A stretch of DNA of 64,000 bases, taken from Chitinophagaceae bacterium (GTDB taxonomy: Bacteria; Bacteroidota; Bacteroidia; Chitinophagales; Chitinophagaceae). The notes beneath the pieces were generated by a model. The model searched no databases. It saw only the letters and a program-made list of their open reading frames with translations, and was not told the origin of the DNA. A program made the translations under genes and the position numbers. This document shows, in pieces, positions 17,931 to 27,008 of this stretch (position 1 is its first letter; the number at the start of each line of letters is the position of its first letter). The stretch covers positions 62,001 to 126,000 of the forward strand of contig JADKJV010000002.1 of assembly GCA_016720825.1 (NCBI GenBank), read 5' to 3'.

Positions 17931-19597
17931 AAAATTAAGGGATAATTTTGTATTTTTTTTAGTGACCTCCGCCAACCACTATTATCAAAATCCAAACCCT
18001 GTGATTTCAAAACCTTGCGGGTTTTAAGCGCATGCCATGCCAGATAAGCAAAACAGGCTATTGGAACGATGTATGAAAAATGGGTATAGGTGGTACCCAT
18101 GATGCCGCCAGGACTTGTGGCATCAATGTCGCAGACAGCACCTTGCAGCGGGGGAATTACCGCGCCACCGAGGATCATCATAATCAGGAAAGAAGAACCC
18201 TGGCTGGTGTACTTGCCCAAACCGGCAACGCCGAGTGAGAAAATACAAGGCCACATTACAGAACAGAAAAGACCACCGCTGATGAAAGCGTATTTGGCTA
18301 CTTCGCCATTTGTAAACAAACCAATAAGCATTGCAATCACAGCCAGTAAAGACACTGTGAAAAGCATGGTAACCGGTTTCTCGTTTGCATAAATGAAAGC
18401 AACCACTAAAACAGCGATACAAACTGCATAAACAGAGAAATTGCTGATATCAGTGCCCTGGCTCCAGTTCACCAGCAGGATCACACCAAAAGCAAGGAAG
18501 GGAACAACTGCTGTCAGGATCCGTTTTGTGTTCTTGGAAACATCAAATACAGATACGGCACCTGTCCAGCGACCGATCATCAGGCTTCCCCAATAAAGCG
18601 AAATAAACGGAGAAATATATTTTTCGTTTATGGAACCGAAATCGGGTGTTTTCAACAAGGCACCCATATTGCTTTGCACCGTTACTTCAACACCTACATA
18701 AACAAAGATGGCGATCATACCCAGTACCAGCTGCGGATATTGCATCGCACCCCAGCCTTCTTTGTTTTTACGTGAAGAAACCATAGCATTCACCAGTACA
18801 CCGATCGTGATAAGGAGCGTACCGATAATCAGACCGCGTTTGCCATCATCCCCAAACTGGGTAACCACCCATTTGTTCAGGAAGATCAGCATGAATACAG
18901 GAATGGCAATAATCAGCAGGCTGGTCATTGCCTTATTAGAAGTTTCAATTTTTTCGTCGCTGGTTACACGCGGGAGTTTTGATACTGCAAAGAAAACAGC
19001 CACAAAAGTAAAGAGCCCAGCAAGCGTGAGATACAGGGTTTTAATATTACCCAGTGTAGGTTCTGTACCGCCGCCTTTCAGGCTGCCGAATAATACAAAA
19101 CTCACGATGAGTGGCCCGAGTAGTGTGCCCAGTGAGTTGATACCACCAGCCATATTCAGGCGGTGCGCACCGGTTTCCTGTGAACCCATCGCGATGGCAA
19201 ATGGTTGCGCCGATGTCTGCTGCAGGGAAAATCCAAGCGCAATAACAAAGAAGCAAAGTAAAACCATGGCGAAAGTGGCATTGGCAGAAGTTGAGATAAA
19301 GGCCATGCCCAAGGCACCGATAACCGAAATGGCAAGACCGACAATAATACCATTCTTATATCCCATTTTATTGAGGATATCAACCTTTGTAAACGCCGAT
19401 AACATATACAGAATCAGTGAGCCAAAGAAATAAGCCCCGTAAAAAGCAGAATCGATCAGCTGTGACTCAAACTGGTCGAGATGGAAATGTGTTTTACAGA
19501 ATGGAATGAAAACGCCGTTCGAAGCGGCTACAAAGCCCCAGAAGAAGAACACGGTAATGAGTGTACCGAACTGGGACCATTTTGTTTGTTGATTCAT
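17927..19597 (-). CDS. Glucose/galactose-type sugar MFS transporter (FucP/GluP family)
   Basis: A 556-residue membrane protein with about 14 hydrophobic segments. It opens FGTLITVFFFWGFVAASNGV and carries ALGFSLQQTSAQPFAIAMG and HRLNMAGGINSLGTLLGPL, hallmarks of the Bacteroidota sugar:proton symporter subgroup related to GluP and FucP. It is longer than E. coli FucP (438) because of an insertion in the middle (residues about 220-330), as in other Bacteroidota members. The adjacent ROK glucokinase supports glucose as a substrate. The 218-bp gap to glgA (19598-19815) must carry divergent promoters; I see no strong consensus there. Confidence 0.88.
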   Translation of the reverse strand: MNQQTKWSQFGTLITVFFFWGFVAASNGVFIPFCKTHFHLDQFESQLIDSAFYGAYFFGSLILYMLSAFTKVDILNKMGYKNGIIVGLAISVIGALGMAFISTSANATFAMVLLCFFVIALGFSLQQTSAQPFAIAMGSQETGAHRLNMAGGINSLGTLLGPLIVSFVLFGSLKGGGTEPTLGNIKTLYLTLAGLFTFVAVFFAVSKLPRVTSDEKIETSNKAMTSLLIIAIPVFMLIFLNKWVVTQFGDDGKRGLIIGTLLITIGVLVNAMVSSRKNKEGWGAMQYPQLVLGMIAIFVYVGVEVTVQSNMGALLKTPDFGSINEKYISPFISLYWGSLMIGRWTGAVSVFDVSKNTKRILTAVVPFLAFGVILLVNWSQGTDISNFSVYAVCIAVLVVAFIYANEKPVTMLFTVSLLAVIAMLIGLFTNGEVAKYAFISGGLFCSVMWPCIFSLGVAGLGKYTSQGSSFLIMMILGGAVIPPLQGAVCDIDATSPGGIMGTTYTHFSYIVPIACFAYLAWHALKTRKVLKSQGLDFDNSGWRRSLKKIQNYPLIL

Positions 19598-19815
19598 AGC
19601 AAACGTTGTTTTGTTGTAAGTGCTGAAAGTATAACTTTTTTAGGTTCGGGCGAAAAAGCAGGCAGGTTTGTTAGAATGTTGTCCAAAAAAAAGTTAATCC
19701 GGCTTTTAGGGGTATTCAAAAAAAAGCTTTCCCGGACTGAATTTTTAAATGCCCCGGCCCGCAGCTTTCAGCAAAACATCTTAATTTCAGGCCGCTTGCA
19801 CATTAAAAAACAGAC

Positions 19816-21237
19816 ATGGAAATAATACATATCGCAGCAGAATGTTACCCTGTAGCCAAAGCAGGTGGGTTAGGTGATGTGGTTGGTGCCCTTCCCAAAT
19901 ACCAGGCAGAACTAGGCCATGTGGCCAAAGTGGTCATGCCAATGTACCGCACCAAATTCCTCTACACAAACCAATGGGAACTGGTGCACGAAGGCGGCCA
20001 GCATATCGGCCCTTACCAGTTCCGTTACAGTGTAATCAAAGAGAAAACCAATAAACTGGGTTTTGATTTATATCTCGTTGATATAAACGGCCTCCTCGAC
20101 CGGGAAAAAATTTATGGATACGAGGATGATGCAGACCGTTTCCTGGCTTTCCAGGTTGCTGTTTGCGACTGGATCAACAACTGGCAGCATAAACCCGATG
20201 TGCTCCACTGCCACGACCACCATACCGGACTCATTCCATTTATGGTGAAATATGCTTTTGAATTCCGCCAAAAAATGGCCGAAATACCAACAGTCTTCAC
20301 CGTACACAACGCACAATACCAGGGCTCGATGGGCTGGGATAAATATTATATGATCCCTTCTTTCGATTCATGGAAATGGGGCATGCTCGACTGGAACAAC
20401 ACCATCAACCCGCTGGCATCAGCCGTGAAATGTGCCTGGAAAGTAACAACGGTTAGTCACAGCTACCTCGATGAACTCCGCGAGGAAGCCAATGGCCTCC
20501 AAAATCTCTTTGAATACGAAAAAGGCAAAAGTGCCGGTATCCTGAACGGCATTGATACAGAGGTCTGGAACCCCGAGACCGATACCATGATTGCCAAAAA
20601 CTATGATAAGGAACTGGTGGCAAGAGGCAAGGAAAAGAATAAAAAAGAACTGGCCGGTCAGTTTGGCCTCGATCCCAACAAACCGCTGATCTCATTTATT
20701 GGCCGGTTGGTGGGAGAGAAGTCTGCCGATTTATTACCCGAAGCCATTGCCCAATCCATTTACCAGCACAACGGGCACGCCAATTTCCTGGTACTTGGTT
20801 CCGGCGATCCGGAGCTGGAAGACCGTCTCGACCAGATGAAACACCAGTTCGGCGGTTTCTATAATTCTTATATAGGATACAGCGAACCACTGAGTCACCT
20901 TATTTACGCCGGCTCCGACTTCCTGCTGATGCCAAGCCGGGTTGAACCCTGCGGCCTCAACCAGATGTATGCCCTCCGTTACGGAACCGTACCCATGGTA
21001 CGGAATGTAGGCGGGTTAAGGGATACCGTCACCGACATGGGCGACTGGCAAGGTATCGGTATCCGATTCGATCAGGCCTCTGTGTGGGATATTACCTATT
21101 CCACCGGCAGAGCAATTGACCTTTACAATAACAAAAAGGATTTGTACGACTGGATGCGGGGGCATATGATGACGATAGACCATTCATGGAATTCGTCGGC
21201 ACAGCAGTATATTGATATTTACCGCTCCCTGAAATAA
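19816..21237 (+). CDS. glgA: Glycogen synthase (GT5)
   Basis: Transfers glucose from ADP-glucose to the non-reducing end of glycogen. The ADP-glucose loop KAGGLGDVVGALPKY is at the N-terminus, HCHDHHTGLIPFMVKYAF follows, then TVFTVHNAQYQG, SFIGRLVGEKSADLL, and the C-terminal catalytic block SRVEPCGLNQMYALRYGTVP. At 473 residues it is intact and of normal length. It is followed by a CAAAG repeat and then glgC. Its intactness contrasts with the frameshifted glgC. Confidence 0.95.
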   Translation: MEIIHIAAECYPVAKAGGLGDVVGALPKYQAELGHVAKVVMPMYRTKFLYTNQWELVHEGGQHIGPYQFRYSVIKEKTNKLGFDLYLVDINGLLDREKIYGYEDDADRFLAFQVAVCDWINNWQHKPDVLHCHDHHTGLIPFMVKYAFEFRQKMAEIPTVFTVHNAQYQGSMGWDKYYMIPSFDSWKWGMLDWNNTINPLASAVKCAWKVTTVSHSYLDELREEANGLQNLFEYEKGKSAGILNGIDTEVWNPETDTMIAKNYDKELVARGKEKNKKELAGQFGLDPNKPLISFIGRLVGEKSADLLPEAIAQSIYQHNGHANFLVLGSGDPELEDRLDQMKHQFGGFYNSYIGYSEPLSHLIYAGSDFLLMPSRVEPCGLNQMYALRYGTVPMVRNVGGLRDTVTDMGDWQGIGIRFDQASVWDITYSTGRAIDLYNNKKDLYDWMRGHMMTIDHSWNSSAQQYIDIYRSLK

Positions 21238-21246
21238 AGTTCTTTT

Positions 21247-21347
21247 ACCACAAAGTCCACAAAGAAATAACAAAGGTCACTAAGCAGTTCCCGTGGCCAG
21301 TCTGTTTAACTTTGTGGACTTTGTTTCTACTTTGTGTCCATAGTGGT
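21247..21347. repeat. CAAAG-type palindromic intergenic repeat, copy 4
   Basis: ACCACAAAGTCCACAAAG on the left; the right side reads TTTGTGGACTTTGTT and ends in GTGTCCATAGTGGT. It starts 10 bases after the glgA stop. Confidence 0.85.
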
Positions 21348-21458
21348 AAAAAAAATGCCCCTATTGTCATCTAAGTAACCCGTAATAATCACTAACTTAA
21401 GCCCCGAAAAGAGACACTGAACCGTCCTCATTCCAATCACATTTCATCTTCATAGAAA

Positions 21459-22749
21459 ATGGCAATTAGAACTATCACCCATTCCCGCGAAATCCTCTCC
21501 GTCATACTCGGTGGAGGTGCAGGATCACGTTTATACCCATTGACAGCAACCCGTTCAAAACCCGCTGTTCCTATTGCGGGTAAATACAGGCTCGTTGATA
21601 TTCCTATTTCAAACTGCCTGAACAACGGTATCGGAAGGATGTTTGTGCTTACACAGTTTAACTCTGCTTCGCTGAACAGGCACATCAAGAATACCTATCA
21701 CTTCAGTACGTTCAGCAAAGCATTCGTGGATATACTTGCAGCTGAACAAACACCCGACAACCCCGCCTGGTACCAGGGAACAGCAGATGCCGTACGGCAG
21801 GGCCTGCGTCATATTGAACCATTCGAAAGTGATTACATACTGATTTTATCCGGCGACCAGCTTTACCAGATGGACTTCGCTGAAATGCTGGAGAACCATA
21901 AAAAACTGGGCGCTGATATTTCAGTTGCCACGATTCCTGTTAACGAAAGGGATGCACCTGAATTCGGAATTCTGAAATCCGGCGAAGGACTGATTACTTC
22001 TTTTGTTGAGAAACCCAAAAAAGATGTGCTGGGAGAGTGGGTGAGTGATACCGGAGAAGAAATGAAAAAAGTCGGACGTGTATACCTCGCTTCCATGGGT
22101 ATTTACATTTTTAACCGCAAACTCCTGTTCGACCAGTTACAGCATGAATTCAAAGATGCTACTGACTTTGGTAAAGAAATTATCCCGCAGTCTATCCATA
22201 ATTACAAGGTGGCCAGTTACCAGTATGATGGTTACTGGACAGATATCGGGAACATCCATTCATTTTTCGAAGCCAATATTGACCTTACTAAAGATATTCC
22301 TTCTTTTAACTTATTTGACAACGAGCGGATCATATACACCCGTTCCCGAATGCTGCCACCTGCTAAAATCAGCGGTACTACCCTCGAAAAACATTGATTG
22401 CTGAAGGTTCAATCATCAATGCATCCCGTATTGAAAATTCTGTCATCGGTATCCGCTCCCGGGTTGGTCATGGCAGTACTATCATCAGTACTTATATGAT
22501 GGGAAGTGATTTTATGAAACCTTACCGGAAATCGAGGAAGTACAGTCACATGGTATTCCTTTCCTGGGCGTAGGTGAACGCTGCTATATTAAGAATGCCA
22601 TTATTGACAAGAACGTACGTATCGGTAATGATGTCCGCATCAACGGAGGCCCGCATATCGAAAACGCAGATCATGCTTTATACACCGTAAAAGACGGAAT
22701 CGTTGTACTCAAAAAAGGTGCAGTCATTCCGAATGGTTTTGTGATCTGA
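21459..22749 (+). CDS. glgC: Glucose-1-phosphate adenylyltransferase, two one-base frameshifts
   Basis: Makes ADP-glucose from ATP and glucose-1-phosphate, the committed step of glycogen synthesis. The first 312 codons show VILGGGAGSRLYPLT, KPAVPIAGKYRLVDIPISN, ILSGDQLYQMDF and VEKPKK. Near 22395 one A is missing from an A-run, and near 22515 one T is missing from TTTT. Correcting both gives the left-handed beta-helix C-terminus (LIAEGSIINASRIENSVIGI, then MGSDFYETLPEIEE) and a 430-residue protein, the usual length. A terminator follows. Loss of function cannot be excluded, but the two breaks fit the homopolymer error pattern seen elsewhere. Confidence 0.9.
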
Positions 22750-22770
22750 GTCAATACACATACAATGTTT

Positions 22771-22797
22771 AAAAGGGAAGAATTTTCTTCCTTTTTT
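22771..22797 (+). terminator. Intrinsic terminator after glgC
   Basis: GGGAAG and CTTCC stem flanked by an A-run upstream and a run of six T's downstream, 21 bases beyond the glgC stop. Confidence 0.7.
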
Positions 22798-22856
22798 GAT
22801 GCACATCTGTGTACTTTTTACATATTCTTGGTATCTTCCCTTAAATAAAGATTGCT

Positions 22857-24300
22857 ATGTCATCAGCTTACTCAAGCCAAGGCCCTAACCTAAGTCTCAG
22901 ATATATCAACATGTGAGTTGGCTTTTTTGGGATCCAGTTTGGATTGGGATTTACAGAACGCAAACGTCGGCCGGATTTTGCAAGTCTTAGGTGCGGAAAT
23001 CCTGACCAGGTTCCTATCTGTGGATTGCTGCCCCACTCACCGGATTATTGGTTCAACCTGTAATTGGTTACCTGGTGACAAAACCTGTTGGGCACCAACT
23101 GGGGCGAGGCGAAGACCATACTTTCTGACCGGTGCCATCTTCAGTTCCATAGCATTACTTGTATTTGCAGGCAACAGCATTGGCAGCACTTTACTTTCAT
23201 GGATGCCAATTAATGTTTCTATGGAGCCTTTCATGGGCTTTTTGGGAATATGCTGCCGATAGCCAGCACCACTGTTTCGCAAGTTCTTTATAGGTGTTGT
23301 GCGTGATATCACCCGATTTCCAGGTGAACAGGGGTTTTATCTCATGTAGCACCCAAATGGAATTGCCTCGATACGGTAAGATTTTCTCTTCGGGGGCTGC
23401 ATTACCCTGACTATTCTTTACACCTTTTTTCAACAAAGAATATTCTCCGGAAGAGATGAGGGCTTTGTGACCTGGAAAAGTAAATGGTCAGCAAAAAATT
23501 TTAAAACAAGCTTGTAATAAGGCGTTTTTTACCGTGTAACCACAAAGCTTATCCGCCTTCTGATTGGTACCGAGCAAGTAAAAATAAAGCAAAAAGTAAA
23601 ATAGCGCATCGGTAAAAAATAAACTGGTTGCAATTGAACTGAATACTCATCCCTGCCACGGGAAGAAGTTTCAGCCTCAGCTCATAGATGAAGTGAAAGC
23701 AGATTGGATAAGTTACCACAGCCCCAGAAGAACTATTTTTTAACTATGGGGCTTCTTGACACAACTGCTGTCAAATAATAGCAGGTCTTTTCCATAAAGG
23801 TAAAAACGAAAATGACGCCTATTAGAGAATGGCTGATCTTGGTTGCCTGCCAGTGACTTTCAACAAACAGTGTGGTAACTTTTCTTCTTGGTTTGCGTTA
23901 TTCTTATGTGGCGATATAACGCCTCGCACTGGAAAGCATTTACCATACCACTAATATGAATCTGCAGACTGTAATAAAATCGGAAGTTGGGTAGGTGTAT
24001 GTTTGCCTGACTACAATGGATTGCAGCTTCTGTTTGTAGTATGCCAGTATTGGCAAAGAAATTTTCACGCCCTGTTACACACCTGATCATTAGTGGCTTG
24101 TGGCCATGGATTGATTTCTGATGTCTTATTCAAAGATGAAAAACTGGTATCATCAGTATGGTGGTTTGCCTGGTCATTTCTGTCAATGCGTATTCCATGC
24201 TGAGCTCAACCCGCCTGCACATAAAATGGTTTTGGCTGGCTGATGAAAATTTACTTATGCAATGACACACATGCTGGCGGACACTTGGCGGATATGTTAA
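22857..24300 (+). pseudogene. Decayed maltodextrin/sugar MFS transporter (SLC45-like)
   Basis: No long reading frame spans this 1.4 kb, but plus-strand fragments in shifting frames line up with the Bacteroidota maltose-type MFS transporter: LSLRYINM from 22857, then FGIQFGLGF, LQNANVGRILQVLGAEI, RRRPYFLTGAIFSSIALLVF, INVSMEPF (where relatives have a SMEPFRAFVGD motif), and near the end TGKHLPY, KIGSWVGVC, DYNG and AKKFSRPVTHL. Order and spacing match a roughly 440-460 residue protein. I estimate well over ten indels and several point stops, far more than in neighbouring genes. It sits between glgC and a GH13 enzyme, where intact homologues would import maltooligosaccharides. Short reading frames here on either strand are shadows. 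Confidence 0.75.
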
Positions 24301-24390
24301 CACCTTTCATGGGGCAGATCTGTTATATTTTTTAGTGGATGATCCATGATTATTGCCGCTGCTTGAATCTTGAATTAAAGAAAGTTCGTT

Positions 24391-26262
24391 ATGAAAAAAT
24401 TAATCTTTGTTGCAATGGCCATCTTCTCATTAAACGCCAATGCAAACGACAACTACAACATTTATCCCACCCATTGGTGGGTGGGCATGAAAAACCCCAA
24501 ACTGCAGCTGATCATTCACAGCAATAATATTTCCGGTTACAGTAAAGCCACCGTAAATAATGCTGGCGTAAAAGTTGATCGTGTTTCCCGTGGTGAAAGC
24601 AAAAATTATTTATTTATCGATCTCACCATACAACCCGGCGCCAAAACCGGAACAATGAACATCGTGTTATCAGGGAACGGACTGAATGCACAGACGCTTA
24701 AATACGAACTCAAACAAAAAAGCAAACAGGATGGTGTCGGCCGTATTAAAGGAGTTACCTCCGAAGACCTGATTTATCTCCTCATGCCTGACCGTTTCGC
24801 CAACGGAGATCCCAATAACGATTATTTCCCCGATATGCGCGATGGCGGGCATAGCCGCGATAATCCTTTCGACCGCCACGGTGGCGACCTGCAGGGTGTA
24901 ACCAGCCACCTCGATTACCTGAAAGACCTGGGTGTGACCGCTGTGTGGATGACACCGGTGAATGAAAACGACATGGCCCGTACACTGGAAAACGGCACCA
25001 TGCGCAGTACCTACCATGGTTATGCATTTACTGACCAGTATAATGTAGACCGCAGGCTTGGTGGCAATGCAGCCTACAAAGAACTGGTGGAAACCGCTCA
25101 CAGCAAAGGCATCAAAATTATCCAGGATGCAGTGTACAACCACCTGGGACGGGATCATTGGTCTGTACTCGATTTGCCGATGAAAGACTGGCTCAACCAA
25201 TGGCCTTCTTACCAGAATACATCTTACAAAGAACAACCCCTGGTGGATCCGTATGCGTCAGCCATCGACAGTAAAATAACACTGGATGGCTGGTTTACAC
25301 CTTTCCTCGTTGATCTTAACCAGCGCAATCCTTATGTTTCCAATTTCCTCATCCAATATGCAATCTGGTCAACCGAAGAGTTTGGGTTTGATGCCTGGAG
25401 GGTGGATACCTATTTTTATAATGACCCTGTTTTCCTGAATAAAATAAACGATGCACTGGTTGCCGAATTCCCGAAAGTGACAGTGTTTGGTGAAACGTCC
25501 GTAACACAGGTTTTAAATGCAGCTTATTTCTGCCAGAATAATATCAACGCGCCATTTAAACACAATTGCCAGGGCGTTACTGATTTCCCAGTGTTCTACG
25601 CCATGATTGATGCCCTCAATCAGCCTTTTGGATGGAATGAAGGCATGAGCAAACTCTACCAGACACTGGCCCAGGATGTGCTCTATAAAAATCCCATGCG
25701 CAATGAGATTTTCCTGGACAACCATGACCAGGACCGTTTCTTCAGCATGGTGGGAGAGAACTTCAAAAAATATAAAATGGGTATGGCCATGCTGATGACC
25801 CTGCGTGGCATCCCCCAGCTTTATTATGGTGATGAAATCCTGATGAAAAACACCCGCAACCCAACTGATGCGGAAGTGCGTAAGGATTTTCCAGGCGGCT
25901 GGTCAGATGACAAGAAGAATAAATTTGTTTCTGCTGACAGGAATGATAATGAAAACGAAGCTTTTGATTATGTGAAAGCCCTGGCCGGGTTCAGGAAAAC
26001 TTCCTCAGCCATCAAAACAGGGAAATTCATGCAGTTTGTACCGCAGGACGGATTATTTGTTTACTTCCGTTACGACAATAAACAAACGGTGATGGTTGTA
26101 TTGAATACCAATGATAAAGACATGAAACCCGACTGGTCAAGGTTTGAAGAACGCATTAAAGGGTTTACCAAAGCCCGGAATGTAGTATCCGGTACAACAC
26201 ATTCCATCCGTGATATGGAAATTGATTCACATAACGGATTTGTGTTTGAATTGCTGAAATAA
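24391..26262 (+). CDS. GH13 alpha-amylase family enzyme (neopullulanase/cyclomaltodextrinase-like, SusA type)
   Basis: A 623-residue secreted enzyme hydrolysing alpha-glucans. A signal peptide (KKLIFVAMAIFSLNANA) precedes an N-terminal beta-sandwich (IYPTHWWVGMKNPKLQLI) typical of cyclomaltodextrinases and SusA. The (beta/alpha)8 barrel opens at LMPDRFANGDPNND. The GH13 catalytic residues are visible: nucleophile Asp in FDAWRVDTYFY, acid Glu in TVFGETSV and the transition-state Asp in LDNHDQDRF. A C-terminal beta domain ends the protein. It is probably periplasmic and partnered originally with the decayed transporter just upstream. Confidence 0.93.
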   Translation: MKKLIFVAMAIFSLNANANDNYNIYPTHWWVGMKNPKLQLIIHSNNISGYSKATVNNAGVKVDRVSRGESKNYLFIDLTIQPGAKTGTMNIVLSGNGLNAQTLKYELKQKSKQDGVGRIKGVTSEDLIYLLMPDRFANGDPNNDYFPDMRDGGHSRDNPFDRHGGDLQGVTSHLDYLKDLGVTAVWMTPVNENDMARTLENGTMRSTYHGYAFTDQYNVDRRLGGNAAYKELVETAHSKGIKIIQDAVYNHLGRDHWSVLDLPMKDWLNQWPSYQNTSYKEQPLVDPYASAIDSKITLDGWFTPFLVDLNQRNPYVSNFLIQYAIWSTEEFGFDAWRVDTYFYNDPVFLNKINDALVAEFPKVTVFGETSVTQVLNAAYFCQNNINAPFKHNCQGVTDFPVFYAMIDALNQPFGWNEGMSKLYQTLAQDVLYKNPMRNEIFLDNHDQDRFFSMVGENFKKYKMGMAMLMTLRGIPQLYYGDEILMKNTRNPTDAEVRKDFPGGWSDDKKNKFVSADRNDNENEAFDYVKALAGFRKTSSAIKTGKFMQFVPQDGLFVYFRYDNKQTVMVVLNTNDKDMKPDWSRFEERIKGFTKARNVVSGTTHSIRDMEIDSHNGFVFELLK

Positions 26263-26264
26263 AA

Positions 26265-27002
26265 TCAGATCATAAAAGCAAGGAGCATCTTTTGTCCGTA
26301 ACTGCTCCAGTCTTTCATAGCTGTGCGAACCGTATTGAGCATATCAGTACGGTTCGTTTTTTTGCCCTTTTTGGCAGGAACAATCAGGCTCACCGGCACA
26401 TTGTTTACTTCTACTTTCGTCGCAAACCAGGTGGTATGCAATCTCGGTATTCCCATACCCAGAATCATCCCCGGCAAACCCTGGATTCCTTCCGGCCCGC
26501 CGGGTATCATGATCTGGTCAGAATAGAATGCAAACACGGCAATCGTGTCATACAGGATCCCAATGGCTTTGCGGCACTCAAAACCGGCAATGACACGTGT
26601 ATCATTGGTGATTTTCCATTTGATGTGAACCAGGCTGTCGGTAACAAGGAAAGTTTCTTCAAATACCGGTTTCTGGCTGATACTGGTACTGGTGGAATAA
26701 TCCGTGTAGACTACGTTCTTGTCAGCCATGGGCTGGTAAGGGCTGCGGGGATCGTAAGGCATTTCCTTGCCCGGCTTAAATACAGATTTGTCATTATCTG
26801 CAATAAATTCAAAATAGCTCTTGCTTTCCTGTGGCAGCCGGTCTTTAATACGCTCAAACCAGGAAGGTTCCATTTCCCTGAAAAGAGCCGGCACGGCCAC
26901 CGTTTTTTCATATTCAATTTTCACCTGGCTGAAAAAAGCGGTTTGTGCCTGCAGCAAACAAACCTGAAACAGCGTGGTAAGTATAAGAATAGTCTTTTTC
27001 AT
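26265..27002 (-). CDS. GLPGLI family protein
   Basis: A 245-residue secreted protein with a signal peptide (KKTILILTTLFQVCLLQAQ) and the family signature GGPEGIQGLPGMILGM near residue 180, after the typical DTIAVFAFYSDQI strand. GLPGLI proteins are Bacteroidota-specific, have no established function, and are usually encoded next to an outer-membrane beta-barrel protein, as here (6 bases from the next stop). It lies tail-to-tail with the GH13 gene, 2 bases apart. Confidence 0.9.
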   Translation of the reverse strand: MKKTILILTTLFQVCLLQAQTAFFSQVKIEYEKTVAVPALFREMEPSWFERIKDRLPQESKSYFEFIADNDKSVFKPGKEMPYDPRSPYQPMADKNVVYTDYSTSTSISQKPVFEETFLVTDSLVHIKWKITNDTRVIAGFECRKAIGILYDTIAVFAFYSDQIMIPGGPEGIQGLPGMILGMGIPRLHTTWFATKVEVNNVPVSLIVPAKKGKKTNRTDMLNTVRTAMKDWSSYGQKMLLAFMI

Positions 27003-27008
27003 TTTATA

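Noticed and set aside
22918..24090. Several 76-114 residue reading frames between glgC and the GH13 gene
   Set aside because: They are fragments or shadows of the decayed MFS transporter. None has a start context or continues across the interval.
24670..25236. 188-residue minus-strand reading frame inside the GH13 gene
   Set aside because: Antisense shadow of conserved catalytic-barrel codons, with no signal, domain or ribosome-binding site.
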